From: Roseburia sp. 831b
Lineage (GTDB): Bacteria; Bacillota; Clostridia; Lachnospirales; Lachnospiraceae
Assembly (NCBI RefSeq): GCF_001940165.2
Contig: NZ_CP135162.1
Location: forward strand, 2,996,001-3,060,000
Length of the DNA stretch: 64,000 bases
Direction of reading: 5' to 3'
Below, in pieces: positions 1 through 8,691 of the stretch. Each line of letters begins with the position of its first letter. Within the stretch, counting starts at the first letter, position 1. Position numbers and translations under genes: made by a program. The notes below the pieces were generated by a model that saw only the letters and a list, made by a program, of their open reading frames with translations, did not search any database and was not told where the DNA came from.

Positions 1-194
1 CAGAAGATGCGGCAACAACTTATGAATATGATAAGCATTACATTGTGTATCCACAGATGGTATTTAACGATAGAATGCGTCCACAGCCAACAGGAAAGAA
101 AGTAACGGAAGGATTTGTTTACAGTTCCGGTACCAATGATGTCTGGCTTTCTGTTGATGAAATCAAAGAAAGATTAAAAGAAGTTGGATTCTAA
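1..194 (+). CDS. UDP-GlcNAc 4,6-dehydratase (PseB/LegB-like), C-terminal end
   Basis: Partial gene; only the last 63 codons are in the window, read from base 3 to the TAA at 192-194. The tail matches the C-terminus of the PseB/FlaA1/LegB short-chain dehydrogenases: an aromatic strand, then a V-Y-S-S-G-T-N-D block and an L-S-V-D-E-I-K helix that closes the family. These enzymes convert UDP-GlcNAc to a 4-keto-6-deoxy sugar, the first step to pseudaminic, legionaminic and related sugars used on flagellin. The next gene begins 12 bases downstream, so it is the lead member (within view) of the sugar operon. Since the catalytic part is outside the window, the choice between PseB and other 4,6-dehydratases of the family cannot be made. 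Confidence 0.7.
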   Translation, partial: EDAATTYEYDKHYIVYPQMVFNDRMRPQPTGKKVTEGFVYSSGTNDVWLSVDEIKERLKEVGF

Positions 195-206
195 TAAGGA
201 AAGTAA

Positions 207-1133
207 ATGAAGAAGATATATATAACTGGTTTGGCAGGTATGCTGGGAAGTAATCTCGCATACCTGTTAAAAAATGAGTATGAGATTTACGGATGTGACC
301 GAAATGCCCTGGATCATATGGAAGGGGTTTGTGGAACTGTTTTTGATATTGCAAAGGAAGGGCTGTTAGAGCAGGAACTTTTGCGTATCAGACCGGACGT
401 TATCATTAATACCGCAGCACTTGTCAATGTTGATGGGTGCGAACAGGATTTATTGATGGCGGAAAACATGAATGCTAAACTTCCGGAAAGAATCAGAAAA
501 GTCTGTGAACATATTGGGGCACATCTGATACAGATTTCTACCGATGCTGTGTATCAGGACACAGAAGGGGTACTTCATAAAGAAGAGGACGCAATTGGAC
601 CAAAAAATGAGTATGCAAAGACAAAATATGAGGGAGAACTTTGTGTGCAGGATTATCCAATGACAACTGTAATTAGAACTAATATTTATGGATTTAACAT
701 GAGAGATAAGTGCAGTTTTGGAGAGTGGATTTTAAAGGCACTTCAGAGTGGAACAGAGCTTAATATGGTTGAAGATGTTAAATTTTCCCCTATTTTGGTA
801 AACGATCTCTCGGCGGTTATTCGCAAAATAATCGAACAACAGGTATATGGATTATATAACGTCTGTGCAACAGGTGGGATATCCAAATATGAATTTGGAA
901 TTTATATGAGAGAGGTATTTGATTACCCGGAGGCGGTAATTCATAAGATTACGAGTGAACAGCTACATCTTAAGGCACCAAGAAGCAAAAACATGGCGAT
1001 GGATAATCAAAAAATTTGTGAAAAGCTACAGATGAAGATTCGTACACCGCGAGAAAGCATAGAGGAATTTAAACGATTGTATGAGGAAGGATATGCAAGA
1101 AAAATAAAAGCATTTGGAGGATATCAATCATGA
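207..1133 (+). CDS. RmlD-like NAD(P)-dependent sugar reductase/epimerase (SDR)
   Basis: 308 residues, the usual length for the RmlD substrate-binding family of extended short-chain dehydrogenases. A Rossmann glycine motif (G-L-A-G-M-L-G) is at residues 8-14, a serine-containing S-T-D-A-V-Y strand at 111-116 and the catalytic Y-A-K-T-K (YxxxK) at 136-140. Relatives reduce a 4-keto-6-deoxy nucleotide sugar, for example dTDP-4-dehydrorhamnose. Here it follows a UDP-GlcNAc 4,6-dehydratase and its stop codon overlaps the start of the NeuB-like gene (ATGA at 1130-1133), so it probably works on a UDP-4-keto-6-deoxy-HexNAc intermediate rather than on rhamnose. The exact substrate cannot be read from sequence. 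Confidence 0.75.
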   Translation: MKKIYITGLAGMLGSNLAYLLKNEYEIYGCDRNALDHMEGVCGTVFDIAKEGLLEQELLRIRPDVIINTAALVNVDGCEQDLLMAENMNAKLPERIRKVCEHIGAHLIQISTDAVYQDTEGVLHKEEDAIGPKNEYAKTKYEGELCVQDYPMTTVIRTNIYGFNMRDKCSFGEWILKALQSGTELNMVEDVKFSPILVNDLSAVIRKIIEQQVYGLYNVCATGGISKYEFGIYMREVFDYPEAVIHKITSEQLHLKAPRSKNMAMDNQKICEKLQMKIRTPRESIEEFKRLYEEGYARKIKAFGGYQS

Positions 1134-2191
1134 AAATTGGAAATAGAATTATTTCAAAAGATGGGAAACCATACTTTATTGCAGACATAGCAGCAAACCA
1201 TGACGGAGATTTAAACCGTGCATATAAGCTGATTGAATTAGCAAAGGAAAGTGGTGCGGATGCTGCAAAATTTCAGAATTTTCATGCTGGTCAGATTGTG
1301 AGCAGAAATGGTTTTGATACCATGAAAAAGATGACACATCAGGCGTCCTGGTCAAAATCTGTCTATGATGTTTACGATGATGCAACACTTCCGTTAGATT
1401 GGACTGAAAAATTAAAGGAAAAATGTGATGAAGTCGGAATTGAATATATGACAAGCCCATATGATGTGGAATCTGTCGACAGGGTAGATCCTTATGTTAA
1501 TGCATACAAGATTGGTTCCGGTGATATTCAATGGACAGAAATGCTTGAGTATATCGCATCAAAGGGAAAACCGGTGATAATTGCATCAGGAGCATCATCT
1601 TTAGAGGATGTGAAACGCGCATACCAGAGTATTCGGAAATATACCAATGAAATTGTTCTTATGCAGTGCAACACAAACTACACAGCAAGTATTGAAAACT
1701 ATAAATATATTAACTTAAGGGTTTTAAATACATATAAAGAGTTGTTCCCGGATTGTGTATTAGGTTTGTCGGATCATACGTATGGACATGCTACCGTACT
1801 GGGGGCATGCGCACTTGGAGCAAGAGTATTTGAAAAGCACTTTACCGACGACAATGACAGAATTGGACCGGATCATAAATTCTCTATGACACCAAAGACA
1901 TGGAAAGAAATGGTAGAACAGACAATGTTACTGTACGAAGCATTGGGTGACGGAGAGAAAAAAATTGAAGAGAATGAGAAGGATTCCAGTGTCGTACAAA
2001 GAAGGGCAATCTATCTGACGAAGGATAAGAAAAAAGGAGAAGTTATCACAAAAGAGGATATTTTCCCACTTCGTCCGTACAAAGAAGGCGGCTATGCACC
2101 ATATCTTGAAAATGAAGTGATTGGTAAAATTTTAACAATGGATATCAGCAAGGACACTATGCTAAAAAAGGAGATGCTTAAAACGTGCTAA
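1130..2191 (+). CDS. NeuB-family nonulosonate (sialic/legionaminic/pseudaminic-type) synthase
   Basis: 353 residues, the normal size for NeuB/LegI/PseI. The family condenses a 6-carbon amino sugar with phosphoenolpyruvate to make a 9-carbon nonulosonic acid. The TIM-barrel NeuB domain fills roughly residues 5-270, with the opening F-I-A-D-I-A-A-N-H-D-G motif, K-x-Q-N near residue 48, a K-I-G-S-G-D motif and an L-S-D-H-T motif. A SAF/antifreeze-like domain follows from about residue 290 (R-R-A-I-Y, then G-E-V-I-T-K-E-D-I). It overlaps the preceding gene by four bases and the next gene by seven, so translation is probably coupled. No matching CMP-nonulosonate transferase (NeuA) is seen in this window; it may lie upstream. 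Confidence 0.85.
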   Translation: MKIGNRIISKDGKPYFIADIAANHDGDLNRAYKLIELAKESGADAAKFQNFHAGQIVSRNGFDTMKKMTHQASWSKSVYDVYDDATLPLDWTEKLKEKCDEVGIEYMTSPYDVESVDRVDPYVNAYKIGSGDIQWTEMLEYIASKGKPVIIASGASSLEDVKRAYQSIRKYTNEIVLMQCNTNYTASIENYKYINLRVLNTYKELFPDCVLGLSDHTYGHATVLGACALGARVFEKHFTDDNDRIGPDHKFSMTPKTWKEMVEQTMLLYEALGDGEKKIEENEKDSSVVQRRAIYLTKDKKKGEVITKEDIFPLRPYKEGGYAPYLENEVIGKILTMDISKDTMLKKEMLKTC

Positions 2192-2721
2192 AAGGAAAGA
2201 AAATCTACTTAACATCGATTGAAAAAGAAGATTTAGAGCCATTAAGAAACTGGAGAAACAGGGAAGATTACAGAAAATATTTTCGCGAATATAGAGAAAT
2301 CAGTAAAGATATGCAGCAAAGATGGTATGAATCCAAGGTTCTTGCGGACAATTCGACGATTATGTTTGCAATCCGGGATTTAGAGACAGATGAATTATTA
2401 GGATGCTGCGGGCTATGTTATATCAACTGGGTCAACCGCAACTCGGATTTGTCGCTCTATATTGGAAAAGATTTTGCATACATTGATCATGAGGGAATTG
2501 CAAAAGAGGCATGTAATCTTATGTTTCGTTACGGATTTGGCGAATTGGGACTAGAGAAAATCTGGACAGAAATTTATGAATTTGATAAGCCAAAGTATGA
2601 ATTATATCAGGAATTAGGATTCCATGAAGATGGAATTTTACGAAAACAGTATTTTCATGATGGGAAATGGTGGAATTCCTATATGTTATCCTTACTGAGT
2701 GAGGAATTTAAGGAGGCGTAG
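2185..2721 (+). CDS. GNAT-family N-acetyltransferase
   Basis: 178 residues, a RimJ/RimL-type GNAT domain. It opens with L-x-G-K-K-I-Y-L-T and has R-N-W-R-N near residue 24, typical of this group; the acetyl-CoA-binding strand-loop lies around residues 60-100. The start is GTG at 2185, inside the last codons of the NeuB-like gene, with AAGGAG about 12 bases upstream. In nonulosonate clusters a GNAT protein (PseH in the pseudaminate route) acetylates the 4-amino group of the sugar before or after condensation, and that is the likely role here. RimJ-like protein acetylation is the alternative, but the operon position argues against it. Confidence 0.7.
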   Translation: MLKGKKIYLTSIEKEDLEPLRNWRNREDYRKYFREYREISKDMQQRWYESKVLADNSTIMFAIRDLETDELLGCCGLCYINWVNRNSDLSLYIGKDFAYIDHEGIAKEACNLMFRYGFGELGLEKIWTEIYEFDKPKYELYQELGFHEDGILRKQYFHDGKWWNSYMLSLLSEEFKEA

Positions 2722-2723
2722 TG

Positions 2724-3638
2724 ATGGCAGATTTATGTCTTGGTACAGTACAGTTTGGAATGAATTATGGCGTTAACAATCAAATCGGACGGCAGCCTAC
2801 ACAGGAAGAGTCTTTTGGGATGATAGAATATGCACTACAAAACGGAATCAAGTGCATTGATACTGCAAGAGCATACGGAACAGCAGAATTGGTATTAGGT
2901 GCATACATTGAACAAAATGGCATTCCAAAAGATGTATCGCTCATCTCAAAGTTACGTCCTAATGTCGTAGAAGAGGGCGAAAAAGATGTCTGTGGTGTGG
3001 TACGAAGAGAGTGTGAGGATACGTTACGAAGACTTCACATTGACAAACTGAACGGATATCTTTTACATACACCGGAATACATTTATCAAAAAGAAATCGT
3101 GGATGGCATGGTGAAACTCAAAGAAGAAGGCTTGGTTGAGAACATCGGCGTTTCTATCTATGATATAAAAGAGGGCGAATATGCGCTGCAAACAGGTGTT
3201 GTAGATTATATCCAGCTGCCATACAGCATTTTGGATCAAAGGGGAATGAGAACCGGATTTATTCCAAAGGCGAAGAAATCCGGTATCAAGATTTTTACAA
3301 GAAGTGCTTTTTTACAGGGACTTATTCTGATGGATAAGGCAAAGATTCCGGCGCATTTATCAGAGGCAATTCCAATGATTGAAAAATATGAGAGTCTGGT
3401 TCAAAAATATGAAGAGGATGAAGTTCGCTCTCTCATTCATTTTGTGGCGGATGAGTCAGAGATTGATTATCTGGTATTTGGCGTGGAAGAAAAGCAGCAG
3501 TTAGAGCAGAATATAAAGAAATTCCATGAAAAAAAGATGCCTGCAGAACTTATGAAGGAAATCAAAAAAGAAATTACAAATCTGGAGCAAAATATTATAT
3601 TCCCAAGTCTTTGGTCAAATGGAAAAAAGGCAGAATAA
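2724..3638 (+). CDS. Aldo/keto reductase
   Basis: 304 residues, full length for the family. The N-terminus D-L-C-L-G-T-V-Q-F-G-x-x-Y-G and the catalytic Asp/Tyr pair in C-I-D-T-A-R-A-Y-G, with the later Lys (S-K-L-R) and His (L-L-H-T-P), make the usual tetrad of NADPH-dependent aldo/keto reductases. ATG at 2724 is preferred over the adjacent GTG at 2721 because AGGAGG at 2710-2715 then sits at a better distance. Members of this subgroup are common in nonulosonate and O-antigen clusters, where they reduce a keto group on an activated sugar. The substrate is unknown. The stop of the GNAT gene lies just before the start, so the two are probably co-translated. Confidence 0.8.
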   Translation: MADLCLGTVQFGMNYGVNNQIGRQPTQEESFGMIEYALQNGIKCIDTARAYGTAELVLGAYIEQNGIPKDVSLISKLRPNVVEEGEKDVCGVVRRECEDTLRRLHIDKLNGYLLHTPEYIYQKEIVDGMVKLKEEGLVENIGVSIYDIKEGEYALQTGVVDYIQLPYSILDQRGMRTGFIPKAKKSGIKIFTRSAFLQGLILMDKAKIPAHLSEAIPMIEKYESLVQKYEEDEVRSLIHFVADESEIDYLVFGVEEKQQLEQNIKKFHEKKMPAELMKEIKKEITNLEQNIIFPSLWSNGKKAE

Positions 3639-3680
3639 CGAAGAAAAAATCTTAAGATAGAATACAAGGGAGAAGAAAAG

Positions 3681-4178
3681 ATGAAGAAGACACTGATAGG
3701 AACAACTCTATTATCATTTGTAGTTGGAAACATTTTAGGAAAAAAATCGGCCCTGAAAGATGCATCTGTTGCATATAAAAAAGCTTCCCACAGGGAGGAA
3801 TTGTTTGAGGGATTATACCGTCAGATGAATGAGTGGTTTGCACAGGAGCAGAAGGGAAACACGCTTGTAAAATATCTTGAGAAAAATAATTACAACCGGA
3901 TTGCAATTTACGGAATGGGAGATGCTGCAAACAGAGTATATGACAGCGTGAAAGAATCCAGGATAGAGGTTGTGTTTGAAGCAGACACAGCACGTTCCTT
4001 TTACAGTGATGCACCACTTCTTACGTTAGAGGACGAATTCCCACAGGTGGATTTAATTATCGCAACAGATTTTTTCTCGTTTGAGGATGTGAAAGAAAAA
4101 TTAGAACAAAAGGGAAAATGTGATGTAAAACTGTTACAGGATATTATTTTTGGTGAATTAGACCAGCTTAGCGTATAG
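3681..4178 (+). CDS. Small Rossmann-like nucleotide-sugar-binding domain protein, function unknown
   Basis: 165 residues. After a hydrophobic N-terminus (residues 3-20) there is a helical stretch, then a Rossmann-like strand-turn at about residues 72-84 with G-M-G-D-A-A. This is the same fold start seen at the N-termini of the proteins at 7435 (G-S-G-A-I-G) and 23642 (G-A-G-A-T-G). It looks like a stand-alone copy of the small PglD-like N-terminal domain often fused to transferases in polysaccharide clusters. No catalytic motif is visible. The start has a GGGAGAAG site 8 bases upstream. It may be an adaptor or regulatory subunit for a neighbouring transferase; this is inference only. Confidence 0.5.
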   Translation: MKKTLIGTTLLSFVVGNILGKKSALKDASVAYKKASHREELFEGLYRQMNEWFAQEQKGNTLVKYLEKNNYNRIAIYGMGDAANRVYDSVKESRIEVVFEADTARSFYSDAPLLTLEDEFPQVDLIIATDFFSFEDVKEKLEQKGKCDVKLLQDIIFGELDQLSV

Positions 4179-4191
4179 TGGAGGAGAAGAA

Positions 4192-5289
4192 ATGAGACCA
4201 TTTTTGAGTATATGCATTCCGACATACAACCGGGGTGAGATTGTAAATCGAACGGTAAGAAATATTTTAAAATCTGAGCGTGAAGACATTGAGGTTGTTG
4301 CGAGCAATAACTGTTCCACAGATAAAACAGAAGAATTATTGCTTTCTATTGAAGATGAAAGATTCCATTATTTCAAAAATAAATATAACAATGGGACAAA
4401 CAACCTGGTATCGGTATTGACCTATGCAACCGGAGAATATTTACTTTTGATTAGTGATGAAGATGAGGTAGTGCTGAAAAATTTAGACTCCTATATTAAG
4501 ACACTGAAAAAAGAAAGACCGGCAGTTATGCTGGGTTCTGCAGCTGTAAACCGGAATCGTTATGTAAACAATGGTGAAATATATGCCAAGAAGGGGTACG
4601 AGGCATTAAAAGCATTTGGTTTCGGTAATACCTACATGAGTGGTTATATTTTTAACAATGATATTTTAAAAATTATTTTAGATGGAACTTATGGAACAGA
4701 AATCAATCGAAAGTTTGGATATGCGTACAATTTCATAGATTTAACACGAAGAATGTTACAGTATGGCAATTTTATGACAAAGGCTGAGATTATTACAACA
4801 CAACGGGAACATGGAAAACGTGATATGGGAATTCACTTTGATGGTGGAACCTGCGCTTACGCTCCAGAGTACAAAGTAGAGAATTTCTATGATGCTGTCA
4901 ATGATTTATGTAATATTAAGATTACGCAGCATCAAAAATATAAGCTGCTAGAACAATACAAAATAGAGATTGTATTCAACCGAAGTTTAAGTGATTACCT
5001 GGACACTTATACAGGAAAGGCACTCCGCCAGGCAAACTGCGAAGGGGAGATGCGGATTGCAGCCTATTACAGAGAAAATACTGCTAGAATAAAAGGGATG
5101 AAGTTCTATACACGGTTGTACAAGAACATAAAAGACTGTAACAGCTATATTGAAAAATCTGGCGTGTTTCAGGAAAAATATGCAGCAGTGAAATGCAAGT
5201 ATGCGCATGATACTTGGAATATTTTTATACAATATTATAAAAAATTGCGCGAGTTTACCTGTGCAAAAATAATGTTGGAAACAAAATAA
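4192..5289 (+). CDS. Family 2 glycosyltransferase
   Basis: 365 residues. The GT-A opening motif L-S-I-C-I-P-T-Y-N-R-G is at residues 5-15, followed by the nucleotide-binding N-N-C-S-T-D-K-T segment and an L-I-S-D-E-D-E-V metal-binding DxD-like motif near residue 88. These are hallmarks of inverting GT2 enzymes that use nucleotide-diphosphate sugars. No membrane segment is seen, so it is probably a cytoplasmic or peripheral enzyme. The gene has a strong GGAGGAG site and stands 13 bases after its neighbour. The C-terminal third (from about residue 210) is Lys/Tyr-rich and not recognised. Donor and acceptor cannot be predicted. Confidence 0.8.
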   Translation: MRPFLSICIPTYNRGEIVNRTVRNILKSEREDIEVVASNNCSTDKTEELLLSIEDERFHYFKNKYNNGTNNLVSVLTYATGEYLLLISDEDEVVLKNLDSYIKTLKKERPAVMLGSAAVNRNRYVNNGEIYAKKGYEALKAFGFGNTYMSGYIFNNDILKIILDGTYGTEINRKFGYAYNFIDLTRRMLQYGNFMTKAEIITTQREHGKRDMGIHFDGGTCAYAPEYKVENFYDAVNDLCNIKITQHQKYKLLEQYKIEIVFNRSLSDYLDTYTGKALRQANCEGEMRIAAYYRENTARIKGMKFYTRLYKNIKDCNSYIEKSGVFQEKYAAVKCKYAHDTWNIFIQYYKKLREFTCAKIMLETK

Positions 5290-5300
5290 GAGTGTAGGAG

Positions 5301-6356
5301 GTGTTAAAAATCCATCCGATTATTGAAGAAGATATTCGCAGAATATGTGAGGAAACATTGCCATGGGAAAAGTTAAAAGAAAAGACCATACTTGTGACAG
5401 GTGCAAGTGGATTTTTAGCGTCCTATCTGGTTTATACCTTGCTGAAACTGAACGAAGAATATGAACTAAATATAAAGATAAATGCATTATGCAGAAATAA
5501 AAACAAGGCGGAACAAAAATTCGGGGATGCCACAAAAAATGGAACATTAACGATGTTGTATCAAAATGTATGTGATGAAATTGCGGATGTCTATAAAAGC
5601 GATATTGTAATTCATGCAGCAAGCCCGTCAACACCGTACATTGTGCAGAAACATCCGTATCAGGTTTTTGAGGCGAATGTGTTAGCTTATGATAAGCTTT
5701 TGAAAAAGTGCAAAGAATGGCATACATCGGATGTGCTATTGTTCAGCTCCAGTGCAGTGTATGGCTATTCTACGCCGCTGTCAGGTGTTTCGGAAGATTA
5801 TCGGGAAAAGATAGATTTTACAAACTACAAAGATGTCTACTGTTTGTCCAAACAGATGCTTGAAATGATGACAGAAAGTATTCGGAATGAACTGGAATGC
5901 AGGTTTCATATTGTCCGTCCATTTGTGGTATATGGACCGGGAGAGGTATTTTCCCATAAAAAATGTATGACAGACTTTATGAAAAACTGTATCTGTGAAG
6001 AAGATATTGTAATGAAATCATCGGGAGATGCCATACGTTCCTATATCTATATCAGGGATGCAATAGCGGCAATGTTTTACATTTTTCTAAAAGGAGACCA
6101 AAAGGCGTACAACATTGCAAGTGAAGAGAATGTATGCAGTATTAAGGAACTGGCAGAACTTTTTTGTAAGATAAATGGAAACATTCAGGTAAAATGTGAA
6201 AAATCGACGGAAGAATATTTGAAATCGAGAAGTCAGGCGATTGCGGGGAAAAATGACCGCCTGAAGGAGCTTGGCTGGAGAGAAGAAACCTCATTGGAGG
6301 AAGGCTTAACAAGGACAGTCCAATGGGCAAAAGAAAGCGATTTCTTAGAGATGTGA
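5301..6356 (+). CDS. NAD-dependent epimerase/dehydratase (extended SDR)
   Basis: 351 residues with the Rossmann motif T-G-A-S-G-F-L-A near residue 33, an S-S-S-A-V-Y-G strand, and Y-C-L-S-K as the YxxxK active site. It belongs to the UDP-glucuronate decarboxylase/GDP-mannose dehydratase-like branch of the extended SDRs and is a paralogue of the protein at 17346. The start is awkward: the only in-frame conventional codon is GTG at 5301, directly abutting the AGGAG sequence, while an ATC codon at 5310 has ideal spacing; an in-frame TAG at 5295 excludes longer forms. Expected reaction: 4-epimerisation, dehydration or decarboxylation of an activated sugar. Confidence 0.8.
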   Translation: MLKIHPIIEEDIRRICEETLPWEKLKEKTILVTGASGFLASYLVYTLLKLNEEYELNIKINALCRNKNKAEQKFGDATKNGTLTMLYQNVCDEIADVYKSDIVIHAASPSTPYIVQKHPYQVFEANVLAYDKLLKKCKEWHTSDVLLFSSSAVYGYSTPLSGVSEDYREKIDFTNYKDVYCLSKQMLEMMTESIRNELECRFHIVRPFVVYGPGEVFSHKKCMTDFMKNCICEEDIVMKSSGDAIRSYIYIRDAIAAMFYIFLKGDQKAYNIASEENVCSIKELAELFCKINGNIQVKCEKSTEEYLKSRSQAIAGKNDRLKELGWREETSLEEGLTRTVQWAKESDFLEM

Positions 6357-6372
6357 GAGGAAAAGAAGTATT

Positions 6373-7410
6373 GTGAAAAAAAGAGTGGAAGTGCTGGATT
6401 GTACAATAAGAGATGGTGGCGGAGCGTTATATGATTTTGGAGTCGAATCCGGCAAAAAATTATATTTCACGAACGAAAAAATACAAAAAATCATGTTAGA
6501 CTTGGAGGAATCTTTCGTAGATTATGTGGAGTTAGGTTCTGTGGATTATGGAAGACAGGGTTTAGAACAATATGCAGTATATCCTTCTTTGGAAGAGGCT
6601 ACGAAATCGATTTCAAAAAAGAAAGAGAGAAATCAGAAATATACCGTTTTTTTCCGGGGACCGGACACACCGCTTGAGGAGATTTCCCAAAAACAGGAAG
6701 GTTCCTGTGATTTGATTCGAATGAGTATTCGATATTCTCAGATTGGAGAATCACTGGAATATTGCAAAGGACTTGTGCAAAAAGGATATCAGGTTTCGAT
6801 TCAGCCAACTGTGACAATGCGATACACCAAAGAAGATGTTTCGCAAATTATCGCAGTTGCAAATGAGATTGGAGCATATGCTGTTTACATCGTCGATTCT
6901 TATGGATGCATCACGAAGAAACAGTTACATGAAATCTTTAATCAGCTTGATGAGGGGTTAAAGGATTCAATCAGAATCGGATTTCATGCACATAATAATT
7001 TGAATTTCGCGACAGCAAATGCGGTGGATGTTTTAAATATTCCAACGAAGAGAAACATTATATTGGATGCATGCTGCCTTGGAATGGGACAGGGTGCCGG
7101 AAATCTACATACAGAAGTTCTTATAAATCATTTGAATAATGAGTATGGAACACAGTATGGACTACATGCAATTATAAAAGCATGCGATGAACTTTCGGAG
7201 TATTTAGAGGATGAAGTCTGGGGATATTCTTTGGCGACCATGATTCCTGCGCTTTATGGGGCAGCTTACAAATATGGAGTAATGTTAAAATACAAATACA
7301 AGATGTCGTTTCAAAAGATAGATGATATTCTTGCGAGGATTCCGGAAGAAATGAAATACCGATATACCGATGAAAATTTGGAGGCTCTTTTGAAAGCAGA
7401 AAGAGAATAA
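6373..7410 (+). CDS. DRE-TIM metallolyase (4-hydroxy-2-oxovalerate aldolase/HMG-CoA lyase-like)
   Basis: 345 residues. The N-terminal L-D-C-T-I-R-D-G-G motif is the DRE-TIM signature, with metal-binding H-A-H-N-N at about residue 212 and a glycine-rich G-M-G-Q-G-A-G-N motif at about 236. Families with this fold make or break carbon-carbon bonds next to a carboxylate or keto acid (HMG-CoA lyase, isopropylmalate and homocitrate synthases, 4-hydroxy-2-oxovalerate aldolase). The protein is close to the aldolase branch and lacks the long regulatory C-terminus of the synthases. Start GTG at 6373. Lying two genes before a thiamine-diphosphate enzyme in a sugar locus, it probably supplies or consumes a short keto-acid or aldehyde for a branched sugar; this role is inference. 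Confidence 0.7.
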   Translation: MKKRVEVLDCTIRDGGGALYDFGVESGKKLYFTNEKIQKIMLDLEESFVDYVELGSVDYGRQGLEQYAVYPSLEEATKSISKKKERNQKYTVFFRGPDTPLEEISQKQEGSCDLIRMSIRYSQIGESLEYCKGLVQKGYQVSIQPTVTMRYTKEDVSQIIAVANEIGAYAVYIVDSYGCITKKQLHEIFNQLDEGLKDSIRIGFHAHNNLNFATANAVDVLNIPTKRNIILDACCLGMGQGAGNLHTEVLINHLNNEYGTQYGLHAIIKACDELSEYLEDEVWGYSLATMIPALYGAAYKYGVMLKYKYKMSFQKIDDILARIPEEMKYRYTDENLEALLKAERE

Positions 7411-7434
7411 ATACAAGAGGAAGGTTGTTTATTT

Positions 7435-8673
7435 GTGGAAAAAAGAAAGATAGCAATATTTGGTTCAGGTGCAATTGGAAAAAAGGCATATTATATGCTT
7501 CAGGAAGAATACGAAATTGTAAAGTTCTACGATAACAATGAGGCAAAAGTGGGAACACAAATAGATGGAATTCCAATCGTAAAGTGGAATGGAACTTACG
7601 ATGGAATCCTTATTGTCATTGCACTTTTGCAATATGAGCAGGTGGTAGAACAGTTGGCAAAGTGCGGGCTACGTCCAATTACAGATTTTACATTATGGAA
7701 AAACTTTTATCCGTTTGAGGAACTGTCTTATTTTGATTTTTATAAGATGGAAATTGCATGTGGAAAAAAGATTGATTATCAGAATTTTTTGCCAAAGAGA
7801 AAGCTGGCGGTTGTTTTTGGCAATTGTCAGACAAGTGTGTTAGAGGAGCTGTTTTCTTATAGTCCGGACTTTAGAAAAGAATATGCAGTTGTCTATATCC
7901 CTAGAATTTTTGAATTTGTATATGATAAGGAATATGCGACGTACTTTGCGAATGACACCAATTTTTGGAAACAGGTTGATTTGTTTATTTATCAAAAGGT
8001 ATCAAAAAGTAATCGTTTTTCCGAATTGGTTGCCTCGGACAGAATAATGGGAATGTTAAAGCCCTCCTGTCAAAAGGTATGCATTTTGAATACCTATTTC
8101 ACGGGATATTATCCACAAATGTGTAAAAATGCGGGTGCACATTTGAAATCGGTGCAAAACTCTGGACTTTTTCCGTATGGAGATACCGTGGTAGAATCCT
8201 ATTTGCAAAAAGGTTTTTCCGTCGAGGAGATAATTCAAAAGATACAGGAATCTGTCGTGTTTCCAGAGAAAACAATCGAAGAAGGGGTTCGCCAGTCTTT
8301 TGCGGAGATGAAACGCCGGGAGAAAGAGGCAGATGTAGCAATATCGGATTACATTCTTGCCAACTATAAGAAAAAACAACTTTTTTATTCCCCAAATCAT
8401 CCATGTATGAGTGTATTGTTCGAGTATGCAAACCGGATTTTAAAATATCTGGGTTTCGGTCCGCTTGCGGTGGATGAAATCGATTTACTGACGAAAACAG
8501 ATACGTTAAAGGGAGAGGATATTCCGCTATACCCAGATGTGATTTCATATCTTGGGTTGGAGGAGTATGAAAGATTCTACTATCCAAATCGTTATATTTA
8601 TAACAATCTGCGCGTGGGCTTTGAGGATTGGATTCGAATGTATGTAAAAGATAAGCAAAAAAGAGATGTGTAA
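7435..8673 (+). CDS. Rossmann domain fused to WcbI polysaccharide-biosynthesis domain
   Basis: 412 residues in two parts. Residues 5-95 form a small Rossmann-like domain (F-G-S-G-A-I-G-K at 9-16, then a Y-D-N-N strand end), like those at 3681 and 23642. From about residue 120 comes a WcbI-type domain with its signature V-F-G-N-C-Q-T-S and, near residue 320, S-P-N-H-P. WcbI is required for capsule production in Burkholderia and binds coenzyme A, so an acetyl- or acyl-transfer role on a sugar is likely. Start GTG at 7435 with GAGGAAGG 9 bases before. The next gene's start codon lies 18 bases beyond this stop. Confidence 0.7.
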   Translation: MEKRKIAIFGSGAIGKKAYYMLQEEYEIVKFYDNNEAKVGTQIDGIPIVKWNGTYDGILIVIALLQYEQVVEQLAKCGLRPITDFTLWKNFYPFEELSYFDFYKMEIACGKKIDYQNFLPKRKLAVVFGNCQTSVLEELFSYSPDFRKEYAVVYIPRIFEFVYDKEYATYFANDTNFWKQVDLFIYQKVSKSNRFSELVASDRIMGMLKPSCQKVCILNTYFTGYYPQMCKNAGAHLKSVQNSGLFPYGDTVVESYLQKGFSVEEIIQKIQESVVFPEKTIEEGVRQSFAEMKRREKEADVAISDYILANYKKKQLFYSPNHPCMSVLFEYANRILKYLGFGPLAVDEIDLLTKTDTLKGEDIPLYPDVISYLGLEEYERFYYPNRYIYNNLRVGFEDWIRMYVKDKQKRDV

Positions 8674-8691
8674 TTGTCTGGGAGGAAGAAG

